From positions 16,822 through 80,821 of the forward strand of contig NZ_LJJE01000108.1 of assembly GCF_001854765.1 (NCBI RefSeq): a stretch of 64,000 bases of DNA, in the 5' to 3' direction. Origin of the DNA: Vibrio sonorensis. Its GTDB lineage: Bacteria > Pseudomonadota > Gammaproteobacteria > Enterobacterales > Vibrionaceae. The first letter of the stretch is position 1; each line of letters begins with the position of its first letter. This document shows, piece by piece, positions 49,556 to 59,466 of the stretch. The notes beneath the pieces are model-generated. The model searched no databases and was not told where the DNA came from. It worked only from the letters and a program-made list of their open reading frames with translations. The translations under genes and the position numbers were made by a program.

Positions 49556-50764
49556 ATGCATAAATTGACAATCTTAGGTGCTACAGGTTCTATTGGTAGC
49601 AGCACTCTTAAAGTCATTGACCAAAATTCGGAGCAATTTTCGGTTGTTGCCTTGGTTGCGGGGCAAAACGTAGAGAAAATGCGAGAGCTTTGCATTAAGT
49701 ACTCGCCAAAATATGCAGTCATGTCTACACCTGAAGCTGCTCACCAGCTTGAACGGACATTAAACTCTGCGGGCGCTAAGATTGAAGTACTGTATGGTGA
49801 AGCGGCCATGAGTATGGTTTCTTCTTTAGAAGAAGTCGACACTGTGATGGCGGCCATCGTAGGCTCTGCTGGGCTAATGCCAACCATGGCCGCAGTAAAA
49901 GCGGGCAAGCGCGTGCTTTTAGCCAACAAAGAGGCTCTGGTGATGTCTGGTCAGTTGTTTATCGACGAAGTGAAGCGTTCAAATGCTCAGCTACTTCCAG
50001 TGGATAGTGAACACAACGCGATCTTCCAATGTCTGCCACCTGCTACTCAGTCTCAACTCGGCCATTGCGATCTTGCATCTCAAGGTATTTCTCATATTTT
50101 ACTAACCGGGTCCGGCGGCCCCTTCCGCTATAGCGATCCAAGTACGTTAGCTGACGTTACGCCAGCACAGGCGATCGCTCACCCCAACTGGTCAATGGGA
50201 CCAAAAATTTCTGTAGATTCAGCCACTATGATGAATAAAGGGCTGGAATATATCGAGGCTCGTTGGTTGTTTAACACTCAACCAGAACAACTAAAAGTCT
50301 TGATACATCCTCAATCTGTTATTCACTCAATGGTCCAATTTTTGGATGGTTCGGTCATCGCACAAATGGGGGAGCCTGATATGGCGACTCCAATCGCTTA
50401 TGCTATGGCATACCCAAATCGCGTTAACGCAGGGGTATCAGCATTAGATTTTACTCAGATTGCTGAACTCACTTTTATGGCTCCGGATTATTCGCGTTAC
50501 CCATGTCTAAAACTGGCTATGGACGCTTGTTTTGAGGGGCAGCACGCAACCACTGCTCTTAATGCTGCTAACGAAGTGGCCGTTGACGCCTTTTTGAATG
50601 AGCGGTTGCGGTTCACGGAGATAGCCAAGTTAAATCACTCGGTAGTAGACAAAATTTGTGCGACTCATACTCAAGTACAAAGCAATAACTTGGAAAGCTT
50701 ATTAGAGCTGGATAAAATGGCAAGACTCTATGCCAAGGAACTGATTACTGGACACGCATTATGA
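49556..50764 (+). CDS. dxr: 1-deoxy-D-xylulose 5-phosphate reductoisomerase
   Basis: The second enzyme of the MEP isoprenoid pathway, 402 aa (also ispC). NADPH motif G-A-T-G-S-I-G-S at residues 8-15. Metal- and substrate-binding P-V-D-S-E-H-N-A-I near 149-157 and S-A-T-M-M-N-K-G-L-E near 222-231. The stop overlaps the rseP start by four bases (ATGA), so the two are coupled. Confidence 0.96.
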   Translation: MHKLTILGATGSIGSSTLKVIDQNSEQFSVVALVAGQNVEKMRELCIKYSPKYAVMSTPEAAHQLERTLNSAGAKIEVLYGEAAMSMVSSLEEVDTVMAAIVGSAGLMPTMAAVKAGKRVLLANKEALVMSGQLFIDEVKRSNAQLLPVDSEHNAIFQCLPPATQSQLGHCDLASQGISHILLTGSGGPFRYSDPSTLADVTPAQAIAHPNWSMGPKISVDSATMMNKGLEYIEARWLFNTQPEQLKVLIHPQSVIHSMVQFLDGSVIAQMGEPDMATPIAYAMAYPNRVNAGVSALDFTQIAELTFMAPDYSRYPCLKLAMDACFEGQHATTALNAANEVAVDAFLNERLRFTEIAKLNHSVVDKICATHTQVQSNNLESLLELDKMARLYAKELITGHAL

Positions 50765-52119
50765 CCGGAATTTTATGGAACTTTGTCTCTTTTATTGTCG
50801 CTCTTGGCATCTTGGTCGCAGTGCACGAGTTTGGTCATTTTTGGGTCGCACGTCGTTGTGGCGTTAAAGTAGAAAAGTTCTCAATTGGCTTTGGCCGCTC
50901 AATTTGGAGCAAAGTGGGTAAAGATGGTACAGAATACACCATTTCGATTATCCCTTTGGGTGGCTTTGTCAAAATGCTTGATGGACGAGTGGACAATGTT
51001 CCCGATAGCGAACAAGCGTATGCGTTTGACAAGAAACCACTGTGGCAACGCACATCGATTGTAGCCGCTGGTCCAGTTTTTAATTTTCTTTTTGCTCTGG
51101 TCGCGTACTGGATAGTCTTTATTATGGGTGTGCCAGCAGTAAAGCCTGTAGTGGGTGAAGTTGCCCCCTATTCTATCGCTGCTGAAGCAGGAATAGAGTC
51201 TGGAATGGAACTTAAAGCCGTCTCTGGCGTCAAAACCGCAGACTGGGAATCAGTTAATATGGGTTTGATCGGTCATATCGGTGATGACTCAATGACATTG
51301 ACTGTATCTTCTCCCGATAGGCTTGGCGTTGAGGAAGTGATCACTCTTGACCTAGCCAAATGGAACTTTGACCCAGAAAAAGAGTCTGCTATGTGGGCCT
51401 TGGGTTTTAAGCCTTATACCCCAGCAGTATCTCTTACTCTAGCGACCATTTCTGAAAATGGTGCAGCTTTTAAAGCTGGCTTTAAAGTAGGAGATAAAAT
51501 TATTGCGATCGATGGCAGTGACATCACTAAGTGGGAGCAGGTGGTGGAAGCTATTCGAACGAATGCTAACGCAGCTATCTCTGTTGATGTGCTGAGAAAC
51601 AGCGAACGGTTAAATTTAGTTTTAACGCCGGATAGCCGTAAGCAAGGTAGTGGTGAACTTATTGGTTTTGCTGGAATCGCTCCTGAGGTCGCAGAATGGC
51701 CTGAAAACTATCGATTTGATCTCCAATATGGTGTATTTGAATCAGTTGGAAAAGCAATAGATAAGACAGTTCAAGTTATTGAACTCACCATCAGTATGAT
51801 TAAAAAACTACTGGTGGGTGATGTAGGGTTAAACAACCTCAGTGGGCCAATTTCTATAGCTAAAGGGGCCGGAACAACAGCCGACTATGGATTGGTGTAC
51901 TTTTTGGGATTCTTGGCTTTAATCAGTGTCAATCTCGGAATTATTAATCTTGTTCCGCTGCCAATGCTTGATGGCGGACATTTGCTCTTTTTTGCCATAG
52001 AGGCAGTCATAGGAAAGCCCGTACCAGAAAAGGTACAAGAAATGGGTTATCGAATTGGTGGTGCCATTATTTTCTCATTGATGGCTGTAGCATTATTTAA
52101 TGACTTTACCCGACTCTAG
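50761..52119 (+). CDS. rseP: RIP site-2 zinc metalloprotease RseP
   Basis: This 452-aa intramembrane protease cleaves the anti-sigma factor RseA in the sigma-E envelope-stress cascade and remnant signal peptides. The zinc site H-E-F-G-H is at residues 22-26 in the first helix, and the L-D-G motif in N-L-V-P-L-P-M-L-D-G-G-H near residue 403 in the third. Two PDZ domains lie between (about 125-290). It sits directly before bamA, the usual order. Confidence 0.95.
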   Translation: MTGILWNFVSFIVALGILVAVHEFGHFWVARRCGVKVEKFSIGFGRSIWSKVGKDGTEYTISIIPLGGFVKMLDGRVDNVPDSEQAYAFDKKPLWQRTSIVAAGPVFNFLFALVAYWIVFIMGVPAVKPVVGEVAPYSIAAEAGIESGMELKAVSGVKTADWESVNMGLIGHIGDDSMTLTVSSPDRLGVEEVITLDLAKWNFDPEKESAMWALGFKPYTPAVSLTLATISENGAAFKAGFKVGDKIIAIDGSDITKWEQVVEAIRTNANAAISVDVLRNSERLNLVLTPDSRKQGSGELIGFAGIAPEVAEWPENYRFDLQYGVFESVGKAIDKTVQVIELTISMIKKLLVGDVGLNNLSGPISIAKGAGTTADYGLVYFLGFLALISVNLGIINLVPLPMLDGGHLLFFAIEAVIGKPVPEKVQEMGYRIGGAIIFSLMAVALFNDFTRL

Positions 52120-52156
52120 ACTGGGTAAAGGTGTAGTAAGGAATAACTAAAACAAA

Positions 52157-54561
52157 ATGGCGATCAAAAAAACTCTATTTGCCACGTTATTAGCGACAAG
52201 CGTAGCGGCAAATGGTGCGGAAAACTTTGTTGTTCAAGATATAAAGATTGAAGGTTTACAAAGGGTGGCCCTTGGTGCGGCTCTTTTAAACATGCCAGTT
52301 CGTGTCGGCGATACCATCGGTGGTCAGGATATTGCGGATGCAATACGCGCTCTTTATGCTTCGGGTAACTTTGAGAATGTACAAGTTCTGAGAGATGAGA
52401 GTGTCCTAGTTGTTAAAGTCACTGAGCGCCCAACTATCGCGAGTATTTCCTTTTCGGGTAATGAAGCGATTAAAGAAGAACAACTAAAGCAGAACTTAGA
52501 TGCTTCGGGTCTTCGCGTTGGTGAGGCGTTAGATAGAACCTCATTAAGCAAAATTGAGAAAGGCCTTGAAGATTTTTATTACAGCGTTGGTAAGTACAAT
52601 GCCAGTGTCCAAGCGGTTGTTACTCCTCTACCTCGCAATCGCGCCGATCTAAAGTTTGTGTTTAGTGAAGGTGTTTCCGCGAAAATTCAGCAGATCAACT
52701 TTATTGGTAACCAAGTTTTTACCGATGAGGAGCTGTTGGGCCGATTTAACCTTAACGTTGATGTCGCTTGGTGGAACTTCCTGTCTGACGACAAGTACCA
52801 AAAACAAGTTTTAGCAGGCGATATTGAGGCACTTCGCTCTTACTATCTAGACCGTGGCTACTTGAAGTTTCTTGTCGATTCTACCCAAGTAGCAATTTCT
52901 CCAGATAAAAAAGGTGTATACATCACCTTGGGTATTGAAGAAGGCTTACCTTATACAGTCAAAGACGTTAACTTCCGAGGTGAGCTGTTAGGAAAAGAAG
53001 GCGAGTTCAAACTATTAACGCCTTTTGAAATTGGTGAGACGTACAATGGCAGTCAAGTCACTGCACTTGAGGACGAGATCAAGCGAGTACTTGGCGAGTC
53101 GGGATACGCATACCCTAAAGTCTTTACTATCCCTGAGTTTGACGATGAAAATCAGCAAGTTACTCTGACTGTTAACGTCGAAGCCGGCAAGCGTATTTAT
53201 GTTCGCGATATCCGCTTTGTCGGTAACAACTCGACTAAGGATGAAGTCTTACGTCGAGAAATGCGTCAAATGGAAGGAAGTTGGCTTAACTCTAAGTCGA
53301 TTGAAACGGGTAAAAGCCGTCTTAATCGCTTGGGTTTCTTTGAGACCGTTGATGTCCAGACCGTCCGTGTACCGGGTAGTGACGACCAAGTTGATTTGGT
53401 CTACAACGTGAAAGAAGCCAACTCAGGTAGTGTCAATTTTGGTATTGGCTATGGTACTGAGTCCGGTATCAGTTTTCAGGTAGGTCTGCAACAAGATAAC
53501 TTCGCGGGTACTGGTAACCGAGTCGGTATTAACGCTATGATGAATGACTACCAAAAGAATGTGAGTGTGGAATATCGCGACCCATACTGGACCCTTGATG
53601 GTGTTAGTTTAGGCGGAAAAGTATTCTACAACGAGTTTGAAGCATCCGAAGCGGGTATTATCGACTATACCAACACCAGCTACGGCCTAGAGTTAACGCT
53701 GGGCTCATGGTTAGATGAGTTAAACCGATTTGAGTACGGCATTGGTTACACGCACAATAATATTGGTAATGTACCAACTCATGATCAGGCACAGCTGTTT
53801 ACACGTAGCATAGGTCAGGCTGGTCAGAATGAAATTCAAACCGGTGATATTGATATCAACCTTGCATGGACAAGAAATAACCTTAACCGAGGCTATTTCC
53901 CGACCGCGGGTAACTATCAAAGGGCATTTGCCAAAATGACAGTACCGGGCTCCGACGCTCAGTACTTTAAACTACAGTATGATGTTAGACAGTATGTTCC
54001 ACTGACCAAAAAGCATGAGTTTAGTCTCTTAATGCGCGGTCGTTTAGGTTATGGTAACGGCTACGGTCAGTCGGATGGGAATGACAATGTTTACCCATTT
54101 TACGAAAACTACTATGCTGGTGGCTTTACGTCCTTACGTGGTTTCCGTTCTAATACAGCTGGCCCAAGAGCGGTTTACACAAACAATAGTGGCTCGTGCG
54201 GTAACAATGGTTGTACTACTGCCACAGATGATTCGGTAGGTGGTAATGCCGTTGCTCTCGCTAGTATGGAGTTGATTTTCCCAACTCCGCTAGTTTCTGA
54301 TGAAGTGAGAAGTCAGATACGTACCAGCGTCTTTGTAGATGCGGCAAGTGTTTGGGATACCGAGTTTACCTATCGAGATGGTATCGATAGCCCATTTTAC
54401 TATGACTACTCAGACCCAACAAACTACCGAGCTTCATATGGTGCAGCTTTGCAATGGATGTCCCCAATGGTCCATTGGTCTTCTCTTTAGCTAAACCAAT
54501 CGAAAAGTATGAAGGTGATGACGAAGAGTTCTTCACCTTCACAATTGGCCGAACCTTCTAA
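52157..54561 (+). CDS. bamA: Outer membrane protein assembly factor BamA (frameshifted near its end)
   Basis: The core subunit of the BAM complex that inserts beta-barrel proteins into the outer membrane. A signal peptide ends in V-A-A-N-G-A-E. Five POTRA domains occupy about residues 22-420, then a 16-strand barrel with the lid-lock motif G-F-R-S. The frame breaks after 54470. One added G (ATG-GGT-CCA) restores S-P-M-G-P-L-V-F-S-L-A-K-P and the terminal beta-signal ending T-I-G-R-T-F, stop at 54559-54561, about 801 aa. BamA is essential, so the GGG to GG loss is almost surely an error. Confidence 0.95.
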
Positions 54562-54574
54562 TGAGGAATTACAA

Positions 54575-55084
54575 GTGAAAAAAATGGCAAAAGTAGCAGG
54601 TATCAGCCTAGCACTTCTTTCAACGTCTCTATTTGCTAATGCTGCTGAAGCGGCTCAAAAAATTGGTTACATCAACTCGGCTCAGGTTTTCCAAACCATA
54701 CCGCAGCGCGAAGTAGTACTGCAAAAAATGCAGGCTGAATTTAAAGAAAAAACCGACGAGCTTAAAGCCATTCAAGCTAAAGCGAAAACAAAAATAGAGA
54801 AGCTCCAGCGCGATGGCGAGCTGTTGGGTGACGAAGAAGTTGCAAACCTTCGCTTAGAAATAGGCCAACTAGACAATGAGTATAAGCTTAAAGCTCAAGC
54901 TTTAGATAAGGCGAGCAAAAAGCGTGAAGCTCAAGAAACGCAGAAGCTGTTTAAAGTAATCCAAGACAAAACTCAGGAAATTGCTGAAAAAGAAGGCTAC
55001 GACATGATTGTTGAGGCAAAAGCCCTTGCTTATGCTAAACCTGAAGATGATATTTCTGAAAAAGTGATTAACGCACTGAAATAA
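54575..55084 (+). CDS. skp: Periplasmic chaperone Skp (OmpH)
   Basis: This 169-aa trimeric chaperone escorts unfolded outer-membrane proteins across the periplasm. It starts at GTG 54575 behind GAGGAA; the longer frame runs through the end of bamA. A signal peptide ends near A-N-A-A-E-A. The head strand K-I-G-Y-I-N-S-A-Q-V-F follows, then a long charged coiled-coil tentacle (about residues 50-125). It lies 13 bases after the corrected bamA stop. Confidence 0.94.
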   Translation: MKKMAKVAGISLALLSTSLFANAAEAAQKIGYINSAQVFQTIPQREVVLQKMQAEFKEKTDELKAIQAKAKTKIEKLQRDGELLGDEEVANLRLEIGQLDNEYKLKAQALDKASKKREAQETQKLFKVIQDKTQEIAEKEGYDMIVEAKALAYAKPEDDISEKVINALK

Positions 55085-55086
55085 TT

Positions 55087-56118
55087 ATGACAACGTTGAC
55101 TTTAGCCGAACTGGCAAAAATTACTGGTGGAGAACTTCACGGTAACAGTGAAGTACAGGTATCTAGAGTTGCGCCTATGGATAAGGCCGGTGAGGGGGAT
55201 GTGACCTTCTTGTCGAATTTGAAATACGCTAAACACTTGTCTGAATGCAAGGCAAGTGTTGTTATGGTGAAAGAGGCGCAAAAAGAGGCCTGCATTGGCA
55301 ACGTCATCGTTGTTGATGACCCATACGTAGGGTATGCAAAAATTGCTTTAGCTTTGGATAGTACTCCGCCACCTGCGACTGAAATAGCGCCTTCAGCGGT
55401 CATTGCTGAAGATGTAATTCTAGGAAAAAATGTCAGTGTTGGTGCTAATGCTGTTATCGAATCTGGCGTTGAGCTGGCGAACGGTGTGGTTATTGGCGCA
55501 GGTTGCTTTGTCGGTAAAAATGCGAAAATTGGTGAAAACACTAAGTTGTGGGCCAATGTCAGTGTTTATCACGAAGTGACGATAGGCAGTGACTGCCTCA
55601 TCCAATCCAACAGTGTGATTGGTTCGGATGGTTTTGGCTATGCTAACGAAAAAGGTGAGTGGATCAAAATCCCTCAAGTAGGTAGTGTTGTAATTGGCAA
55701 TCGAGTCGAGATCGGTTCATGTACGACTATCGATCGCGGAGCGCTAGATGACACTATCATTGAAGACAACGTGATTTTAGATAATCAGTTGCAGATCGCT
55801 CACAACGTGCACATCGGATATGGTACAGCGATGGCTGGTGGTACAGTAGTCGCAGGTAGTACCAAAATTGGTAAATACTGTATTATCGGTGGTGCGGCCG
55901 TGATTAATGGTCATATTGATATTGCTGATGGTGTGACCATTACAGGGATGGGGATGGTTATGCGTAGCATCACTGAAAAAGGTGTCTACTCCTCTGGTAT
56001 CCCATTACAGACGAACCGAGAGTGGCGTAAAACCGCGACACGAGTTCATCGAATTGATGATATGAACAAGCGTCTGAAAGCGGTGGAAAAGCTGCTAGAT
56101 CAGAACGAGCAATCCTAG
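55087..56118 (+). CDS. lpxD: UDP-3-O-(3-hydroxyacyl)glucosamine N-acyltransferase
   Basis: Third step of lipid A synthesis; adds the second 3-hydroxyacyl chain. The 343-aa protein has an N-terminal uridine-binding domain (residues 1-100) and a left-handed beta-helix of hexapeptide repeats (about 105-310, such as I-G-A-G-C-F, I-G-E-N-T-K). The catalytic His is in I-A-H-N-V-H-I-G-Y-G, and the C-terminus is helical. It starts 2 bases after skp. A terminator and a long hairpin separate it from fabZ. Confidence 0.95.
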   Translation: MTTLTLAELAKITGGELHGNSEVQVSRVAPMDKAGEGDVTFLSNLKYAKHLSECKASVVMVKEAQKEACIGNVIVVDDPYVGYAKIALALDSTPPPATEIAPSAVIAEDVILGKNVSVGANAVIESGVELANGVVIGAGCFVGKNAKIGENTKLWANVSVYHEVTIGSDCLIQSNSVIGSDGFGYANEKGEWIKIPQVGSVVIGNRVEIGSCTTIDRGALDDTIIEDNVILDNQLQIAHNVHIGYGTAMAGGTVVAGSTKIGKYCIIGGAAVINGHIDIADGVTITGMGMVMRSITEKGVYSSGIPLQTNREWRKTATRVHRIDDMNKRLKAVEKLLDQNEQS

Positions 56119-56128
56119 CTCTTCTGAT

Positions 56129-56157
56129 AAAAAGACTCGCTTAGTGCGAGTCTTTTT
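56129..56157 (+). terminator. Intrinsic terminator of lpxD
   Basis: AAAAAGACTCGC TTAGT GCGAGTCTTTTT: a perfect 12-bp stem with T-run. Confidence 0.88.
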
Positions 56158-56181
56158 ATCTATTTATGCTTGCATGAAATA

Positions 56182-56220
56182 CGGATACTGACCTTTGAAT
56201 AAGTCAAAGGTCAGTATCCG
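56182..56220. repeat. 17-bp perfect inverted repeat upstream of fabZ
   Basis: CGGATACTGACCTTTGA at 56182-56198 is matched by its exact reverse complement at 56204-56220, with loop ATAAG. It stands 25 bases after the lpxD terminator and 34 bases before the fabZ start. There is no T-run behind it, so it is not a typical terminator. Confidence 0.85.
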
Positions 56221-56254
56221 AAAATATTTTAAGATTGAACATAGGAATATGACT

Positions 56255-56707
56255 TTGACTACTGAAACTAAAACCATGAATATTACAGAAATTCAGGAAC
56301 TTCTACCGCATAGATATCCATTCCTGATGATTGATAAAGTGGTTGATTTTCAAGAAGAAAAATACCTAACAGCAATTAAGAATGTATCAGTGAATGAACC
56401 TCAGTTCACAGGTCATTTTCCTCAACTTCCAGTATTTCCTGGTGTGCTGATTTTAGAAGCAATGGCCCAAGCGACAGGACTACTGGCCTTCAAATCGTTC
56501 GGTGCACCTTCTGAAAACGAACTATACTATTTCGCTAGTGTCGATAATGCGAAGTTTCGCAGACCGGTTACTCCGGGTGACCAGCTCGTTATTGAAGTCG
56601 AGTTTATTAAAGAACGTCGCGGGATTGCGGCTTTCAATGGTGTGGCCAAAGTGGATGGTGAAGTCGTTTGTTCTGCAGAGCTAAAGTGTGCTCGTCGAGA
56701 GTTCTAA
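56255..56707 (+). CDS. fabZ: 3-hydroxyacyl-[acyl-carrier-protein] dehydratase FabZ
   Basis: This 150-aa hot-dog-fold enzyme dehydrates 3-hydroxyacyl-ACP in fatty acid synthesis. Motifs L-L-P-H-R-Y-P-F-L-M-I-D, then G-H-F-P-Q-L-P-V-F-P-G-V-L-I-L-E-A-M-A-Q with catalytic His and Glu. I favour TTG at 56255 (TTETKTMNITEIQ), 8 bases after AGGA; the E. coli gene also starts with TTG. The ATG at 56249 is the alternative. lpxA begins 1 base after the stop. Confidence 0.93.
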   Translation: MTTETKTMNITEIQELLPHRYPFLMIDKVVDFQEEKYLTAIKNVSVNEPQFTGHFPQLPVFPGVLILEAMAQATGLLAFKSFGAPSENELYYFASVDNAKFRRPVTPGDQLVIEVEFIKERRGIAAFNGVAKVDGEVVCSAELKCARREF

Positions 56708-56708
56708 T

Positions 56709-57497
56709 ATGATCCATGAAACAGCGAAAATTCACCCTGCTGCAGTGGTGGAAGAAGGTGCCAAAATTGGTGCAAATGTAACGGTAGGTCCATTTACTTA
56801 CATCACACAAGATGTAGAGATAGGTGATGGAACAGAAGTTATGTCCCATGTAGTCATTAAGGGGAAAACGGTCATTGGCAAAGATAACCGCATTTTTCCT
56901 TTTGCCATTGTGGGCGAAGAAAACCAAGACAAAAAGTACGGTGGCGAAGAAACCACGGTAGTTGTTGGCGATCGCAATGTTATTCGCGAAAGTGTGCAGA
57001 TTCACCGCGGAACTACACAAGATAAAGCGACCACGGTGATTGGTGATGATAACTTGCTGTGTGTGAATGCACACATTGCTCACGATTGTGTCGTCGGCAA
57101 TCACACCCATATCGGTAATAATGCCATCTTGGGTGGACATGTCACTGTTGGCGATTACGCTGGTGTAATGGCACTTTCTGCCATTCATCCGTTCTGTGAA
57201 GTCGGTGCATACGCTTATATCGGTGGCTGTAGTGCAGTAGTGCAAGATGTTCCGCCTTATGTCCTTGCACAAGGTAATCACGCCAAACCATTTGGTTTAA
57301 ACCTTGTCGGTTTGAAGCGCAACGGATTTGAAAAGTCAGAGCTGCGCGGGTTGAACAAGGCTTATAAAGAGATTTACCGCTCAGGTAAAACGCTAGAAGA
57401 GGTGAAACCTTTGCTAGCGGAAATGGCCGAAGAGTGCGCACCAGTTAAAGGCTTTTGCGAAATTTTAGAGCGAACTGAACGTGGTATCATTCGTTAA
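56709..57497 (+). CDS. lpxA: UDP-N-acetylglucosamine acyltransferase LpxA
   Basis: This 262-aa trimeric enzyme starts lipid A synthesis. The ATG at 56709 (MIHETAKIHPAAVV) fits the family. Left-handed beta-helix hexapeptides run over residues 5-180. Catalytic H125 is in A-H-I-A-H-D, with H122 nearby. A helical C-terminus follows (R-N-G-F-E-K-S-E-L-R-G-L). It lies 1 base after fabZ, with which it competes for hydroxyacyl-ACP. Confidence 0.96.
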   Translation: MIHETAKIHPAAVVEEGAKIGANVTVGPFTYITQDVEIGDGTEVMSHVVIKGKTVIGKDNRIFPFAIVGEENQDKKYGGEETTVVVGDRNVIRESVQIHRGTTQDKATTVIGDDNLLCVNAHIAHDCVVGNHTHIGNNAILGGHVTVGDYAGVMALSAIHPFCEVGAYAYIGGCSAVVQDVPPYVLAQGNHAKPFGLNLVGLKRNGFEKSELRGLNKAYKEIYRSGKTLEEVKPLLAEMAEECAPVKGFCEILERTERGIIR

Positions 57498-57519
57498 AGT
57501 ACGAATGGCAATTTAATTC

Positions 57520-57556
57520 AAAAAGATCGTTGCTCCATGAGTAGCGGTCTTTTTCT
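57520..57556 (+). terminator. Terminator-like hairpin between lpxA and lpxB
   Basis: AAAAAGATCGTTGCT CCATG AGTAGCGGTCTTTTT: a 15-bp stem with three G-U pairs. lpxB lies 32 bases later, so termination is probably partial. Confidence 0.7.
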
Positions 57557-57588
57557 GTTTTATATGCCCGAAAGCAATAGAGGCAAAA

Positions 57589-58734
57589 ATGAAAAAACCA
57601 TTGCGTATTGGTGTAATAGCAGGTGAACTTTCTGGTGATACCTTAGGTGAAGGTATGATCAAAGCAATCAAAGCACAACATCCCGACGCAGAGTTTGTAG
57701 GGATTGGTGGGCCGAAGATGATAGCGCAAGGGTGCACATCTCTTTTTGATATGGAAGAGTTGGCGGTTATGGGCTTGGTAGAAGTTCTAGGGCGTCTTCC
57801 TCGTCTGCTTAAAATCAAAGCAGAGCTGATTCGTTACTACACTGAAAATCCACCTGATGTTTTTGTTGGTATCGACGCGCCAGACTTTAACTTAAGAGTT
57901 GAAAAAGATTTAAAGCAAGCGGGAATTAAAACGGTTCACTATGTTAGCCCATCGGTTTGGGCATGGAGACAGAATCGCATCCACGGCATTGCCCAAGCCA
58001 CCAATTTGGTTCTAGCATTTTTGCCGTTTGAAAAAGCCTTTTACGACAAGTTTTCAGTACCTTGTGAGTTTATTGGACATACCCTTGCAGACGCCATTCC
58101 ACTTGTGGTTGAAAAGACACCCGCAAGAGAATTACTCCAGCTAGACGAAGATAAAAAATGGTTAGCCGTTCTGCCGGGAAGCCGTGGTAGTGAAGTTAAA
58201 ATGTTGGCGCCACCCTTTATTGAGACCTGTCAGCGCCTATACAAAGACAATCCCAATTTGGGGTTCGTGGTTGCGGTAGTAAACGAGAAACGCCGAGAGC
58301 AGTTTGAACAAGTCTGGAAAGAACAAGCACCAGAACTCGATTTTGTACTGGTTAATGATACGGCGAGAAATGTTATATCGGCAGCAGACGCCGTTATGCT
58401 GGCCTCAGGTACGGTTGCTCTAGAGTGTATGTTGTTAAAGCGCCCTATGGTGGTTGGGTACAAGGTTAACGCTTTAACGCATTTTATCGCGCGCAGATTG
58501 GTGAAAACTAAGTATGTTTCCCTGCCTAATATTTTGGCTGACGAAGAGCTGGTTAAAGAATACTTGCAAGACGACTGTACTGTTGAGAACCTTTACCTCG
58601 AAACGTCGGCGCTGCTAAACACGGATTCTCACCCAATGGTAGAGAGGTTTACAGAAATGCACCACTGGATCCGCAAAGACGCAGATACACAAGCTGCAAA
58701 TGCAGTACTTTCATTGATTAAGCGAAGTAGTTAA
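57589..58734 (+). CDS. lpxB: Lipid A disaccharide synthase
   Basis: This 381-aa GT19 glycosyltransferase at the inner membrane condenses lipid X with UDP-diacylglucosamine. Signatures G-V-I-A-G-E-L-S-G-D-T-L-G near residue 6-18, I-D-A-P-D-F-N-L near 96-103, and the donor-site L-P-G-S-R-G-S-E-V near 193 and A-S-G-T-V-A-L-E near 278. rnhB starts 2 bases after the stop. Confidence 0.96.
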   Translation: MKKPLRIGVIAGELSGDTLGEGMIKAIKAQHPDAEFVGIGGPKMIAQGCTSLFDMEELAVMGLVEVLGRLPRLLKIKAELIRYYTENPPDVFVGIDAPDFNLRVEKDLKQAGIKTVHYVSPSVWAWRQNRIHGIAQATNLVLAFLPFEKAFYDKFSVPCEFIGHTLADAIPLVVEKTPARELLQLDEDKKWLAVLPGSRGSEVKMLAPPFIETCQRLYKDNPNLGFVVAVVNEKRREQFEQVWKEQAPELDFVLVNDTARNVISAADAVMLASGTVALECMLLKRPMVVGYKVNALTHFIARRLVKTKYVSLPNILADEELVKEYLQDDCTVENLYLETSALLNTDSHPMVERFTEMHHWIRKDADTQAANAVLSLIKRSS

Positions 58735-58736
58735 CT

Positions 58737-59359
58737 ATGGCGACCAAACCAAAAATTGAATTTCCCCCGTTTGAATATCCAGAAGGGTATCAAAGATTTG
58801 CTGGCGTAGAGAGGTTGGTCGTGGGCCATTAGTTGGTGATGTGGTTACTGCTGCCGTCATTTTGGATCCCAATAACCCGATTGAAGGGTTAAACGATTCA
58901 AAAAAACTGTCAGAGAAAAAGCGGTTAGCTTTGCTACCAGAAATCAAGGAAAAGGCACTGGCGTGGTCAGTAGGACGTTGTTCTCCAACAGAAATCGATG
59001 AACTGAACATACTGCACGCGACCATGCTGGCTATGCAGCGGGCGGTTGAAGGTCTAAAGATTCAACCTGATTTTGTCTTAGTTGATGGAAATCGAATCCC
59101 TGAATTGACCGTTAACGCTCAAGCTATTGTTAAAGGGGACCTCAGAGTTGCCGAAATCAGTGCGGCTTCAATTATTGCTAAAGTTGTGCGAGACCAAGAA
59201 ATGGAAGAACTGGACAAACGTCATCCAGAGTTTGGATTTGCCAAGCACAAGGGGTATCCAACCAAGGCCCACTTTGAAGCAATTGAGCAGCACGGCGTAA
59301 TCGAAGAGCATAGAAAGAGTTTTAAACCCGTGAAAAAGGCACTGGGTCTGGCTGACTAG
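58737..59359 (+). CDS. rnhB: Ribonuclease HII (frameshifted in this sequence)
   Basis: It cleaves RNA in RNA-DNA hybrids and at single ribonucleotides. The ATG at 58737 gives MATKPKIEFPPFEYPEGYQ; the frame is lost after 58810. One inserted base restores [20 protein letters not shown], which contains the first two catalytic acids. Other active-site acids follow (L-V-D-G-N-R near residue 114). Corrected length about 207 aa. Unlike the other breaks here, the missing base (third position of the Asp codon) is not obviously in a run of identical bases. Confidence 0.92.
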
Positions 59360-59466
59360 TCAGATTTAGTTCAAGGAAAATATACCCTGAAGATAGCCAT
59401 CTAATTTTAAGTTATTTAGAATGACCTATCGCTTTTAGATGCTGTCGTGATATCCGGAACCTATTG

